The position numbers were made by a program, and so were the translations under genes. From contig JAANXD010000070.1 in NCBI GenBank assembly GCA_018263435.1, positions 1 to 34,915 on the forward strand: DNA of 34,915 nucleotides, given 5' to 3'. The notes below the pieces were generated by a model. It was not told the origin of the DNA, did no database searches, and saw nothing but the letters and a program-made list of their open reading frames with translations. How positions within the stretch are numbered: position 1 is the stretch's first letter; each line of letters opens with the position of its first letter. Origin of the DNA: Candidatus Scalindua arabica (GTDB lineage: Bacteria; Planctomycetota; Brocadiia; Brocadiales; Scalinduaceae). This document shows, piece by piece, positions 1 to 7,137 of this stretch.

Positions 1-204
1 TTAGAGGTAAATCTGTTATTGGCATTTATCCCATGCTGCCTGATCTTGATCGCTCGACAGCAATAGGGATTCCAAATTTTCTGCAGACATCACGTATAGC
101 AGAAACATCTTTCTCCCATCCATCATCGTCAAAATCAATTGCTAAAAAATAACAGCTTTCATCAGGCAGCATGGGATAAATGCCAATAACAGATTTACCT
201 CTAA
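1..204. repeat. Fold-back inverted repeat at the window edge (44-bp arms)
   Basis: Bases 1-44 are the exact reverse complement of bases 161-204, with a 116-bp spacer (45-160). The left arm runs to the first base of the window, so its true length is unknown. The arm lies inside a conserved primase coding sequence and replaces what should be its continuation. The sequence at the switch point (atcaggc) could have served as microhomology. This looks like a chimeric fold-back (amplification or assembly) more than a natural repeat, but a real inverted duplication cannot be excluded from one sequence. Confidence 0.85.
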
Positions 205-652
205 GATGTTCTTCAACAATATCTTCGTTTAATTGAGCATATAATTTGTGTGTACATTTGGAGCATTTGATTTTTGGTTTTTCACAGACTCCCGGTTGCC
301 ACTCATTCAAACAGACAGGTGAATATCCCGACACTCCTTTTTTATTTTGCCACCTCTTCGCATATACATTTTCTCGGCCCTTAAAGAGAGACATAAAAAG
401 AATTATTTTATTTTTTGTGTCAGAAAAACTATTAAGAGGTTTATTTTCTGTTTCTATAGATTCAATTTTAGGCTTATTTTCACAGAGTTCTATACTTGTT
501 TCCTCAACAGATAGATCTGCTGCCGAAGTTGATTCCGACTGTAAAATACCGCTATTCAACTCCAACATATTTATTTTATCTCTAAGTTTCGTGTTTTCTT
601 CAAGTAGCGCCTGATATTTTTTGTATAATTTTTTGTAGCTGATTTTTTCCAT
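26..652 (-). CDS. TOTE-type archaeo-eukaryotic primase domain protein, N-terminal fragment
   Basis: The N-terminal part of a primase-like protein of the family annotated as TOTE conflict system primase. It opens with a coiled-coil-like stretch (about residues 8-35), then an acidic linker. The conserved domain starts near residue 85 (LFKGRENVYAKRW, GYSPVCLNEW). It holds a likely zinc-binding C-x6-C-x2-C cluster (VCEKPKIKCSKC) and the acidic AEP motif (LAIDFDDDGW) that normally binds metal for nucleotide transfer. Full-length relatives usually carry on past AVERSRSG into more primase sequence and often a helicase/nuclease region. Here the frame enters an inverted arm immediately after RSG and meets a stop within four codons, so the last residues (SMG) are not native. 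Read it as a gene cut by a sequence discontinuity, not as a natural 208-residue protein. Family call fairly sure; activity not inferable. Confidence 0.75.
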   Translation of the reverse strand: MEKISYKKLYKKYQALLEENTKLRDKINMLELNSGILQSESTSAADLSVEETSIELCENKPKIESIETENKPLNSFSDTKNKIILFMSLFKGRENVYAKRWQNKKGVSGYSPVCLNEWQPGVCEKPKIKCSKCTHKLYAQLNEDIVEEHLRGKSVIGIYPMLPDESCYFLAIDFDDDGWEKDVSAIRDVCRKFGIPIAVERSRSGSMG

Positions 653-981
653 AAAACTTTATAAATTCTACTAGAGAAAAATGTAATTATTTTAGAATCA
701 AGACAAACAGAGTTTAGAGTTAACTCTCATTTCCTGTTCTTGATATTTACTAAATTATAGATTAGCAATATAATAAATATGCGGTAAAATAGTTAAGAAT
801 TCAATTTGAAGAGGGCTTTCAAGGGACTAGAAAAGGGTAAAAGAGGGATTACAAAAAAAACTATTTTTAAAGATTTTCAAGTGATAAAGTGGAATCAATT
901 CCTTGTCGACTGGATGTGCCTTATCTTTGACGGACAGGTCATCCTACTACTTTGATATATCTCTAAGATAATTTATTATTT
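653..981. other. Intergenic region with a coding-type repeat
   Basis: 329 AT-rich bases between the primase fragment and fic. No gene of normal size is visible. The only recognisable content is the 52-bp repeat at 897-948, also found at 2710-2761. On the minus strand it sits in a short frame that opens after a TAA at 973-975 and ends in TGA just past the repeat, about 30 bp downstream of the fic stop. It may be the tail of a lost gene. Confidence 0.5.
897..948 (-). repeat. 52-bp peptide-coding repeat, copy 1
   Basis: Matches 2710-2761 over 52 bp with six substitutions. All six fall in the same codon phase and all are synonymous on the minus strand. Both copies encode SRMTCPSKIRHIQSTRN followed by a stop, TGA here and TAG in copy 2. 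Here the peptide has no substantial upstream frame, so it looks like the 3' remnant of a gene or a mobile C-terminal module. I do not recognise the peptide. Confidence 0.7.
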
Positions 982-2310
982 TCATGATTTTATTTTTTTA
1001 GATAAGTTTTCTATAGGGTGAAATTCATACGTTTTCCCTTTTTTATTCTTCTCTAATAGTCCTTTTTCAACCAAATCAAATAAATCGCTTCTTGCTGTTT
1101 CGTAAGCTATTTTGTTACTGTTTTTGTGTGATTTTACGGTATAAGTAAAATCTTGGTTACGTAATGAGTGACTCAACAAAGAGACTTGTCGGTAATTCAA
1201 ATCAATAGACGATTTCTGTAATAAGGTTTCTGCATGGTTTATTGTTTTGGTTTTCCAGGAAATATAATCATGAAGTGCTTGAATTGCTCTTGTTACTATT
1301 TTTAAATGATATAAGATAAAGTATGTGAGGTCACCATCATCGCTTTCCGTGTAAAGAAAAGCTTTTCCATATTTGGATGGCCCTTCCTTTATAATTTGTG
1401 ATATTGAAATGAATTCAAGAAGCCAATACTTTTTTCGCAGCATGTACCAATAGAAAAGAGCCCTGGCACAACGTCCATTACCATCAACAAATGGATGGTC
1501 ATATGCCAGCCAAAAATGAAGTATTATTGCCCTGATAACAGGATGTATGAAATAATCAGGTATTTCTTCATTAGCAAACTTGCACATTATTTTTACTCTT
1601 TTGTTAAGTTCGCTTGCAGGCGGGGGTGAATGTAAGATTTCATTCGAAGCTGTTTCGTATACTTTAATATCTTCATCTTGCTTTCTAAACCTACCAACTG
1701 CTGTAGTATCATCCAGCGTACCTTCCGTCAAAAGTCCATGTAATTCTAAAATAAGTTCTGTCGTTAGAGGGCTGTCTGTCCTGTCTCGAATTAAACTCAT
1801 CGTATTATAGTTATTAAATATCATTCGCTCATCCCTATTAAGAGGCTTCCTCTTTAATCGAATCATTTCTTTTGCTGCTTTGCGTGTAGTCGTTGCTCCC
1901 TCAAGCTGGCTTGAGGTAATTGCCTCCTCAATTAAAGAATGTGCAATGTACCTATCACGTGTTTTTGGATTAGTTATACCATCACTCAGCATTTCAATTT
2001 GTCCACCTGCACCTTGATCAATATGATGAAGGTATTCCAGCGCAGGATCGGGTAATGAAAACTTAAAACTCTTTTTTAAAGTATCATGTAGTGGCACTTC
2101 CCTCAATTGTCCTGAGCGTGCAATCTTAAGTGCTGTCCACCACTCGTCTCGAGAAAAACCTTTTGGGGGAGATAGATATTTTGTTTTTTCCCAATGTATA
2201 TACTTTCCTTTATAAGTTGGGCTCTTTCCATGTATTAGAGCCTTGCTGACAATTTTCGGATTTTTCAATACTACTGATGACCAGGATATAGGTTTTTCAG
2301 GTTTCTTCAT
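982..2310 (-). CDS. Fic family protein (AMP-transferase type, self-inhibited class II)
   Basis: A 442-residue Fic protein. The Fic core motif HPFVDGNGR is complete at residues 272-280, including the catalytic His272 and the metal- and phosphate-binding Asp/Asn/Arg, so transfer of AMP (or another nucleotide part) to a target side chain is expected. Upstream, SSQLEG at 133-138 fits the inhibitory (S/T)xxxE(G/N) motif, placing it among class II proteins that block their own ATP site with Glu137. The C-terminal part (about 370-435) reads like a winged-helix segment, which suggests DNA binding and possible self-regulation. The palindromes at 2348-2416 are the natural candidates for such a site. 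No partner antitoxin gene is visible, as expected when the inhibitory helix is built in. Target unknown. Confidence 0.92.
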   Translation of the reverse strand: MKKPEKPISWSSVVLKNPKIVSKALIHGKSPTYKGKYIHWEKTKYLSPPKGFSRDEWWTALKIARSGQLREVPLHDTLKKSFKFSLPDPALEYLHHIDQGAGGQIEMLSDGITNPKTRDRYIAHSLIEEAITSSQLEGATTTRKAAKEMIRLKRKPLNRDERMIFNNYNTMSLIRDRTDSPLTTELILELHGLLTEGTLDDTTAVGRFRKQDEDIKVYETASNEILHSPPPASELNKRVKIMCKFANEEIPDYFIHPVIRAIILHFWLAYDHPFVDGNGRCARALFYWYMLRKKYWLLEFISISQIIKEGPSKYGKAFLYTESDDGDLTYFILYHLKIVTRAIQALHDYISWKTKTINHAETLLQKSSIDLNYRQVSLLSHSLRNQDFTYTVKSHKNSNKIAYETARSDLFDLVEKGLLEKNKKGKTYEFHPIENLSKKIKS

Positions 2311-2347
2311 ATTTTTATAAACTTTCTTTATAAAAGCAAATACTATT

Positions 2348-2416
2348 ATATACTAATATTCACCAATATTAGTATATTTATTGGTTAATTGCAAGTCTTT
2401 ATACTAATATTAGTAT
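2348..2416. promoter_or_regulatory. Palindromic operator-like sites upstream of fic
   Basis: Two related palindromes. 2348-2360 and 2365-2377 form perfect 13-bp arms around a 4-bp loop. 2401-2416 (atactaatattagtat) is a perfect 16-bp palindrome. All share the half-site tactaatatt. Two further agtac half-site-like strings follow up to about 2437. Their position, 38 to about 106 bp upstream of the fic start, and their repetition suggest a dimeric regulator's operator, possibly for the winged-helix end of Fic itself. AT-richness raises the chance of accidental palindromes, but two copies of the same core argue against that. Confidence 0.55.
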
Positions 2417-2458
2417 GTTTTAGTACATTTTAGTACTTAGAAAGTTGGAGATACGCCT

Positions 2459-2581
2459 ATGCAAACAGATATAAAGTGGGAATTTGAATGGTTCGTGCCA
2501 TTAACTCGGTTTTCCTCAAAGAGACTAGGGACAGGTCTTGAAAGAGAGTACACAAATCAACTTATTTTAATGTACGAATAA
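2459..2581 (+). CDS. Possible small protein, 40 residues
   Basis: An ATG with a GGAG eight bases upstream (2447-2450) opens a 40-codon frame divergent from fic and just beyond the palindromic sites, so it could share their control. The peptide begins MQTDIKWEFEWFVPLTRF and is rich in aromatic residues, with no membrane segment or known motif that I can see. The string tagggacagg (2526-2535) inside it also occurs at 8705-8714 next to another accessory block, so this may be part of a repeat rather than a gene. Not recognised; weak support. Confidence 0.25.
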   Translation: MQTDIKWEFEWFVPLTRFSSKRLGTGLEREYTNQLILMYE

Positions 2582-2707
2582 AGGGAAGTGTTTTTAGGTA
2601 TTCAAAACAAACATTTCGCAAAAAGAACGGAATACCGTTTGGGCATTAATAATGTATAAGATTTTTTACAGAAGAATTCATTCGAGAATATGGAAAATGA
2701 AATGACA

Positions 2708-3391
2708 CTAATTCCTTGTTGATTGGATGTGCCTTATCTTGGATGGGCAGGTCATCCTGCTGAATTGTCTTAAGTCACGCAAGCGGTCTTCCTGTGGGAG
2801 AAGGTCGATGTGTTTTGTATACATCATGCCGAATTTTCCGGCTTCCTCGTATCTTTTTCTCTCTGAAGTATCATCAATATCATATTTGCGTTTGTAAAAG
2901 AGATGGTATCTTATATATTCTTTATCAAAGTTACTCAGCTTTACTGATCTGTTCTGTAGTGCAATAAAATATTTTAGTACCAGGTACTTGGTTACGTTTG
3001 CCTGTAACTCCAGTTCGAGAAGGCTGAAAGGGCGATTCTGTTTATAATTCTGAGCTATAAACAGGAAATGGTCCAGTTCTTCAACAAAGCTTGCGCATAA
3101 ATCAATATTGTCATCATGAAGGCCAAGCCTTGGATCGTTGCTTTCCAATTCTCTTATTAATTTGTCTGGATAATAAATACTTACCTTAAGCGTGTCTCCC
3201 GCATCCCTTATCAAGACCTTTGCTCCTGAATGACTTTTAACTACGGTCCTGATTTTTTCTTTTGCATAGAATTCTTTATAACCTTTATCGCCAATAATAT
3301 ACTGTTCGATATTGGTAATTCCGGTATCCAGTGCATAGGTTTTTTCTATCTTTCTTTGTAATTCATTAATCAAAGGGTGTCTGATCTTCAT
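2708..3391 (-). CDS. Conserved-looking protein of unknown function
   Basis: A 227-residue soluble protein, no signal peptide or membrane segment, not recognised. The middle (about 90-170) is helical with an ELDHFLFIAQNYKQNRPFSLLELELQANVTKYL stretch containing E/D-x-H and several conserved-looking acidic residues. The N-terminal half (about 45-75) looks beta-rich. It lies 284 bp behind another unrecognised gene (3676-4494) on the same strand, and the two may work together although a repeat separates them. Its last 17 residues are encoded by the 52-bp repeat also present at 897-948, so the C-terminus may have been gained or replaced by that element. The coding sense is well supported by length and composition; no function is inferred. 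Confidence 0.6.
   Translation of the reverse strand: MKIRHPLINELQRKIEKTYALDTGITNIEQYIIGDKGYKEFYAKEKIRTVVKSHSGAKVLIRDAGDTLKVSIYYPDKLIRELESNDPRLGLHDDNIDLCASFVEELDHFLFIAQNYKQNRPFSLLELELQANVTKYLVLKYFIALQNRSVKLSNFDKEYIRYHLFYKRKYDIDDTSERKRYEEAGKFGMMYTKHIDLLPQEDRLRDLRQFSRMTCPSKIRHIQSTRN
2710..2761 (-). repeat. 52-bp peptide-coding repeat, copy 2
   Basis: This copy forms the C-terminal end of the 227-residue gene at 2708-3391 and encodes SRMTCPSKIRHIQSTRN and a TAG. It differs from copy 1 (897-948) only at third codon positions. Both copies lie on the same strand and end a frame at the same point. Confidence 0.7.
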
Positions 3392-3507
3392 TTTTATCCG
3401 GTGTAGAAAAAGTTAAAAGTGCCTACCCGCCTGCCAATCAGTTCGGGCAGGAAGTTTGAAGTGAGCTAAAGTTGTGGATTTTCTTTTTAACAACCCATTG
3501 AAATTAA

Positions 3508-3668
3508 ACTCGAATCTCGAAGCACTAAATTCGAAACAATATCGAAATTCAAATTCTCAAAATTCAAAACAGCTAAAACTGCAATATAATCTGGAGAAAG
3601 GCTCCCTGGTTTATAACATTTAAATTCTGGTAATTCGGATTTGTTTCGATTTTCGGATTTTGATTTTG
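3508..3668. repeat. AT-rich inverted-repeat intergenic element (divergent member)
   Basis: The left side (aattcgaaacaatatcgaaa) and right side (aattcggatttgtttcgatt) are imperfect inverted copies. The body resembles the two clearer elements at 11437-11600 and 28528-28693, which have the same AAATTC/GAATTT arms. It lies between two same-strand genes of unknown function. Just upstream, 3427-3452 holds a GC-rich cctgcc/ggcagg inverted repeat. Confidence 0.5.
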
Positions 3669-3675
3669 GTCCCGG

Positions 3676-4494
3676 CTATGCAAGTACTGCTTTTGCAGGA
3701 TAAAAATATTCCCTGTTCATAAAGCTTAAAACCTGTGCAATAACCTCAAACCCTTCTGATAATTGTGATAACGTGCCTGTGAGCCTGTTTTTCCTTGCAT
3801 TGGTATGTCCCGATGCAAGGCCATAATATGTTTTTCCGAAACCTACGTAATAATGTTTATCAACAGGTCTTCGTTTGTATTCATATCTGTACTTAATATA
3901 TTCAGGGATCATCCCTGTCAGGAAGAGTGTATAATTTCCTATATGACAGTAAATATGAAATTTTTCAATGTTATCTGAATGGAGGGAATCTGTAATCATA
4001 TCTACTATATATTGATGTGATTTTGCTTCATCCCCTTTTTCGTTATACAATCTTGAACTCTCTGTAAATTGTGCAAGCATATTCGCGATGTAGTTCGAAA
4101 CCTGCGTGTCTTCAAGCAGGCTCATAAGTCGGCTTTTATTCCATGGAATGACGGGTTCGGTTTTATTTAATGCTTCTATAGTCCTTTCAATAAATCTTGA
4201 ATCTTTTCTTTTTTCTTTAAATGCCCTTCTCAAAAGCATTGAAAACAGGAAATATGGAGAAATTTCCAGGATACGTTCCGTACAGTTCATCACGTTGTTG
4301 AATACCCTGTCACTGTCGATCATTTTAGCAATTACGTCTTCATCTCCTTTTATCAAACTTGCAATATTGTCGTAATCGTTCCGCCTGGTAACATAACTTT
4401 CGATAAGGAAAAGGAGGTCTCTATCTGATAGGCTTTGCAAACTCTCTTTTTGAAGTTCCTGAATAGTTTCTTCTTTTTCCATGGCTCTCTCCAT
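3676..4494 (-). CDS. Protein of unknown function, helical
   Basis: A 272-residue soluble, mostly helical protein, not recognised. It begins with a charged segment (EKEETIQELQKESLQSLSD) followed by DRDLLFLIESYVTRR. The C-terminal third has a tyrosine-rich patch (YRYEYKRRPVDKHYYVGFGK, about 202-221) and a GLASGHTNARKNRLTG segment that could bind nucleic acid or phosphate. There is no signal peptide or obvious catalytic motif. It precedes the 227-residue unknown gene on the same strand and is divergent from ahcY. The start at 4494 is an ATG; an internal ATG four codons on (MEKEET) is equally possible. Confidence 0.6.
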   Translation of the reverse strand: MERAMEKEETIQELQKESLQSLSDRDLLFLIESYVTRRNDYDNIASLIKGDEDVIAKMIDSDRVFNNVMNCTERILEISPYFLFSMLLRRAFKEKRKDSRFIERTIEALNKTEPVIPWNKSRLMSLLEDTQVSNYIANMLAQFTESSRLYNEKGDEAKSHQYIVDMITDSLHSDNIEKFHIYCHIGNYTLFLTGMIPEYIKYRYEYKRRPVDKHYYVGFGKTYYGLASGHTNARKNRLTGTLSQLSEGFEVIAQVLSFMNREYFYPAKAVLA

Positions 4495-4828
4495 AAAGAT
4501 TTGAGAAATTTAATTTAGGAAAACGAATCTTACCAAATACTTCAATATGCAATTTATAACTACATATACAGACAAGTTACAAGAAAAAAGCGGGAGAAAT
4601 AGAATTTAGATCTACGCTCGATCATTTGTATATTTTCATTTTTTACATTGTGTAAGATGCAACAATTATACCAAAAATATATTAATCCTCATTATCTTCA
4701 ACTCATTATAGATTAGTTGGTTATGAAATCTTGATATTTGTACTCTTTGCTTATAAGAAGATTTAGTGGGCAGTTTTTATACAAAGTGGTCATTCTTAGC
4801 AGCAATGTGGTTAAACTGAAAAAAACAG

Positions 4829-4856
4829 TTGAAAACTTACAGGCATTTACTATATT
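4829..4856 (+). promoter_or_regulatory. Candidate ahcY promoter
   Basis: TTGAAA (4829-4834), a 16-base spacer and TATATT (4851-4856) resemble a sigma-70 type promoter. Transcription would start near 4863, giving a leader of about 80 bases that contains the hairpin at 4890-4917. A weaker candidate lies near 4731. Prediction from consensus only. Confidence 0.45.
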
Positions 4857-4889
4857 GTAATAGTGTTGTAAAAAACTAGTAATTACACC

Positions 4890-4917
4890 GCCAGGCACGC
4901 CTGGCATTCTTTTTTTT
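4890..4917 (+). terminator. Terminator-like hairpin in the ahcY leader
   Basis: gccaggc (4890-4896) pairs with gcctggc (4899-4905), giving 6-7 GC-rich pairs, followed by attctttttttt. This is an intrinsic-terminator shape pointing along the plus strand. The upstream gene is divergent, so there is no plus-strand transcript here to end except the ahcY leader. It lies 25 bases before the ahcY start codon, which fits an attenuator or riboregulated leader. It could also be only a stabilising 5' hairpin. Confidence 0.55.
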
Positions 4918-4942
4918 GTAACCTTTGACAAAGGAGCAACTT

Positions 4943-6319
4943 ATGACTACTACGCTTACGCAAGATTACAAGGTGGCCGACATTGGTCTGGCCGATTGGG
5001 GGCGCTGTGAGATCACCCTTGCTGAGGCTGAAATGCCGGGATTGATGAATCTCAGAAAAAAATATGAAAAAGATCAGCCTCTTAAGGGCGCTAAGATAAT
5101 CGGTTGTATCCATATGACGATCCAGACAGCCGTTTTGATAGAGACTCTCCGTGCCCTCGGAGCAGAAGTGCGTTGGTCTTCATGTAACATCTTTTCCACA
5201 CAAGACCACGCTGCCGCCGCCATGGCTGCCGCCGGTGTTGCCGTTTATGCCTGGAAAGGGCAGACAGAAGAGGAGGCTGGATGGTGTATCGAACAGACTA
5301 TTCTCAAGGATGGAAAGCCGTGGGATGCCAATGTATTACTTGATGACGGTGGTGACCTTACTGCCATGGCTCACGAGAAGTATCCAGAGATGCTCGATAA
5401 TGTTCACGGTATTACAGAAGAGACCACTACTGGAGTTCACCGGCTGTTTGACATGATGGCAAAAGGTGAGCTTAAGGTTCCGGCCATCAATGTTAACGAT
5501 TCCGTGACTAAATCAAAGAACGATAATAAATATGGATGCCGTCACAGTTTAAACGACGCCATCAAGCGTGGCACCGATGCTCTGCTTTCCGGTAAAAAAG
5601 CACTCGTTGTTGGTTACGGTGATGTAGGCAAAGGTTCTGCCCAGAGTTTGAATCAGGAAGGGATGATCGTAAAGATCTCTGAGATTGACCCCATCTGTGG
5701 CATGCAGGTATGTATGGACGGATATGAGGTCGTTTCTCCGTACAAAGACGGAAACAACACCGGCTCTGCTGAATGCATCGATAAACAGTTGCTGGAAAAT
5801 GTAGATCTGATCGTAACAACTACAGGAAACGTAAACGTATGTGATCGTTATATGCTGGCCGCCGTTAAACGGGGAGCCATCGTGTGCAACATCGGCCACT
5901 TCGATCTTGAGATTGATACCAAATACATGCGCGACAACTGGAGATGGGAAGAGGTGAAACCTCAGGTACATAAGATCTATAGATCCGATGACGATGAAGA
6001 TTACATTATTCTACTTTCCGAAGGACGCCTTGTAAACCTTGGCAACGCAACCGGTCATCCATCCCGTGTCATGGATGGTTCATTCACAAATCAGGTACTT
6101 GCGCAGATGTATCTCTATGAAGAGTCATGGGCAAGTAAGCCTGCTTCTGAGCGTGAGCCTGTCTACGTCAAGGTTCTTCCCAAGAAACTGGACGAAGAGG
6201 TTGCTGCTGAAATGGTTAAGGGTTTTGGCGGAGTGATTACCAGGATGACGCAGCAGCAGTCTGAATACATCAGTACACCGGTAGAAGGCCCATTCAAGCC
6301 TGAAACTTATAGATACTAA
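4943..6319 (+). CDS. ahcY: Adenosylhomocysteinase (S-adenosylhomocysteine hydrolase)
   Basis: Splits S-adenosylhomocysteine into adenosine and homocysteine with bound NAD, clearing the inhibitor left by methyltransferases. The 458-residue product has the family hallmarks: KPLKGAKI-like entry ([15 protein letters not shown]), substrate-site [20 protein letters not shown], the NNKYGCRHS stretch, the Rossmann NAD motif [20 protein letters not shown] and the C-terminal FKPETYRY that completes the neighbouring subunit's NAD site. I place the start at the ATG at 4943, which has AAGGAG at 4931-4936. An in-frame TTG at 4925 would put that ribosome site inside the gene. A terminator-like hairpin precedes it and a strong terminator follows at 6367-6433, so it is probably transcribed alone. 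metK, the other methyl-cycle gene, lies about 2.5 kb downstream on the other strand. Confidence 0.97.
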   Translation: MTTTLTQDYKVADIGLADWGRCEITLAEAEMPGLMNLRKKYEKDQPLKGAKIIGCIHMTIQTAVLIETLRALGAEVRWSSCNIFSTQDHAAAAMAAAGVAVYAWKGQTEEEAGWCIEQTILKDGKPWDANVLLDDGGDLTAMAHEKYPEMLDNVHGITEETTTGVHRLFDMMAKGELKVPAINVNDSVTKSKNDNKYGCRHSLNDAIKRGTDALLSGKKALVVGYGDVGKGSAQSLNQEGMIVKISEIDPICGMQVCMDGYEVVSPYKDGNNTGSAECIDKQLLENVDLIVTTTGNVNVCDRYMLAAVKRGAIVCNIGHFDLEIDTKYMRDNWRWEEVKPQVHKIYRSDDDEDYIILLSEGRLVNLGNATGHPSRVMDGSFTNQVLAQMYLYEESWASKPASEREPVYVKVLPKKLDEEVAAEMVKGFGGVITRMTQQQSEYISTPVEGPFKPETYRY

Positions 6320-6366
6320 AGCCTTCTGAAGAACTTTGTTGGAAAACAGGACGCCCTTTTTTAATT

Positions 6367-6433
6367 CTAACGTAACAATCAGGTGCGCAGCTTCTTGTAT
6401 TACCTGATTGTTACGTTAGCTTTTTCTTTTTCC
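6367..6433 (+). terminator. Strong intrinsic terminator after ahcY
   Basis: A perfect 18-bp inverted repeat (6367-6384 and 6402-6419; left arm ctaacgtaacaatcaggt) with a 17-base loop is followed by a T-rich run, ctttttctttttcc. It lies 47 bp after the ahcY stop. The right arm overlaps the stop codon of the toxin remnant on the opposite strand. Confidence 0.88.
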
Positions 6434-6660
6434 TAACTTACTTCGTATCAAGGATGGATTGCGTCTCATATCTAATATGGCAACTACTTCTACAATATCT
6501 TTATCTATTTCATAGTAAACAGCAAATGGGAATCTTTTTGTAAGCATTCGATAAAACCCAAACTTTTTACTATGAATTCCACTATAAAACTTTAAACATT
6601 CAAGATCAGAAATCAGAGAATCAAAAAAATAATCACCAACACCCCTTTATTGCAACTCAT
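6416..6660 (-). pseudogene. ParE/RelE-family toxin remnant
   Basis: On the minus strand a 76-codon frame without a start encodes RGVGDYFFDSLISDLECL, then GIHSKKFGFYRMLTKRFPFA, VYYEIDKDIVEVVAILDMRR and NPSLIRSKLGKRKS. These match the C-terminal three quarters of ParE/RelE-superfamily toxins, which poison gyrase or cleave mRNA (family knowledge). Immediately upstream, in the same frame, comes FYELQ and then a TAA. FYELQ-x-GLGDYF is the usual family wording, so the stop appears to be a nonsense change (6645-6655 region). Further upstream the frame runs into the neighbouring gene and no longer looks like ParE. The gene has therefore lost its first ~25 residues and its start, probably when the three-gene block beside it arrived. 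No antitoxin gene is visible. Not functional as read. Confidence 0.7.
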
Positions 6661-7118
6661 AAAAAAGCCTTCCCTTCCCATTTATTACTATCTGGACGTG
6701 GATCAATGTATAGTTTAGCAGCCTCTACCATTCTATCAACTTTTAATTGATATTCTGCTGGTAATTGTTCACCTTTTGTAGGAATATATCCAATTTCAAT
6801 ATCTGCATGATAAGGATTATTATTCTCTATATCAGGGGTATATACAATATCCGCATCAAAACTACGAATTATATCTGCTGTTAATAGGCCAAATCCAAAA
6901 TAGGCTCTATTATTTCTGGGAGATTGAATCTTTTTCCCATGTCGTTTGCAAAAAGTGGGGGTACAGTAACTTTGTCTCATTACAGATACTCCACCCTTTT
7001 CTGCCTGAGGTCTGTACGCATTTGGTCTGAGGCTTTGTCTATCTTTTGTTACCATCGCAGAATAAAACAAGATTCTAACAATTTTTTCTAGATCATCGAT
7101 ATCATCAGGCAAATCCAT
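6657..7118 (-). CDS. Third gene of the TIGR04255 unit, unknown function
   Basis: Last gene of a three-gene minus-strand unit; not recognised. With the start at the ATG at 7118 it is 153 residues (MDLPDDIDDLEKIVRILF...) and begins 19 bases after the previous stop. A TTG at 7193 would extend it by 25 residues but overlap the previous gene, and no clear ribosome site decides between them. The sequence has SLRPNAYRPQ, then SVMRQSY, CTPTFCKRHGK, AYFGFGLLTA and NNPYHADIEIGYIP. A conserved-looking His/Asp (YHADIE) and paired Cys-x4-Cys could suggest a metal site, but nothing firm. There is no signal peptide or membrane segment. Its stop at 6657 abuts the ParE remnant, marking the edge of the inserted block. 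Confidence 0.6.
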   Translation of the reverse strand: MDLPDDIDDLEKIVRILFYSAMVTKDRQSLRPNAYRPQAEKGGVSVMRQSYCTPTFCKRHGKKIQSPRNNRAYFGFGLLTADIIRSFDADIVYTPDIENNNPYHADIEIGYIPTKGEQLPAEYQLKVDRMVEAAKLYIDPRPDSNKWEGKAFL

Positions 7119-7137
7119 TTTGTTAGCGAAGATTTTG

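Noticed and set aside
4640-4920. SAH or SAM riboswitch before ahcY
   Set aside because: I could not match any conserved aptamer core, and the best promoter leaves too short a leader. Only the hairpin with T-run is supported.
4713-4931. Minus-strand frame in the ahcY upstream region
   Set aside because: It overlaps the predicted promoter and hairpin, has low-complexity composition and no recognisable motif.
5549-5971. Antisense coding frame opposite ahcY
   Set aside because: It lies fully within a well-supported conserved gene and has no family resemblance. The same applies to long antisense frames opposite secA, carB, pfk and pta.
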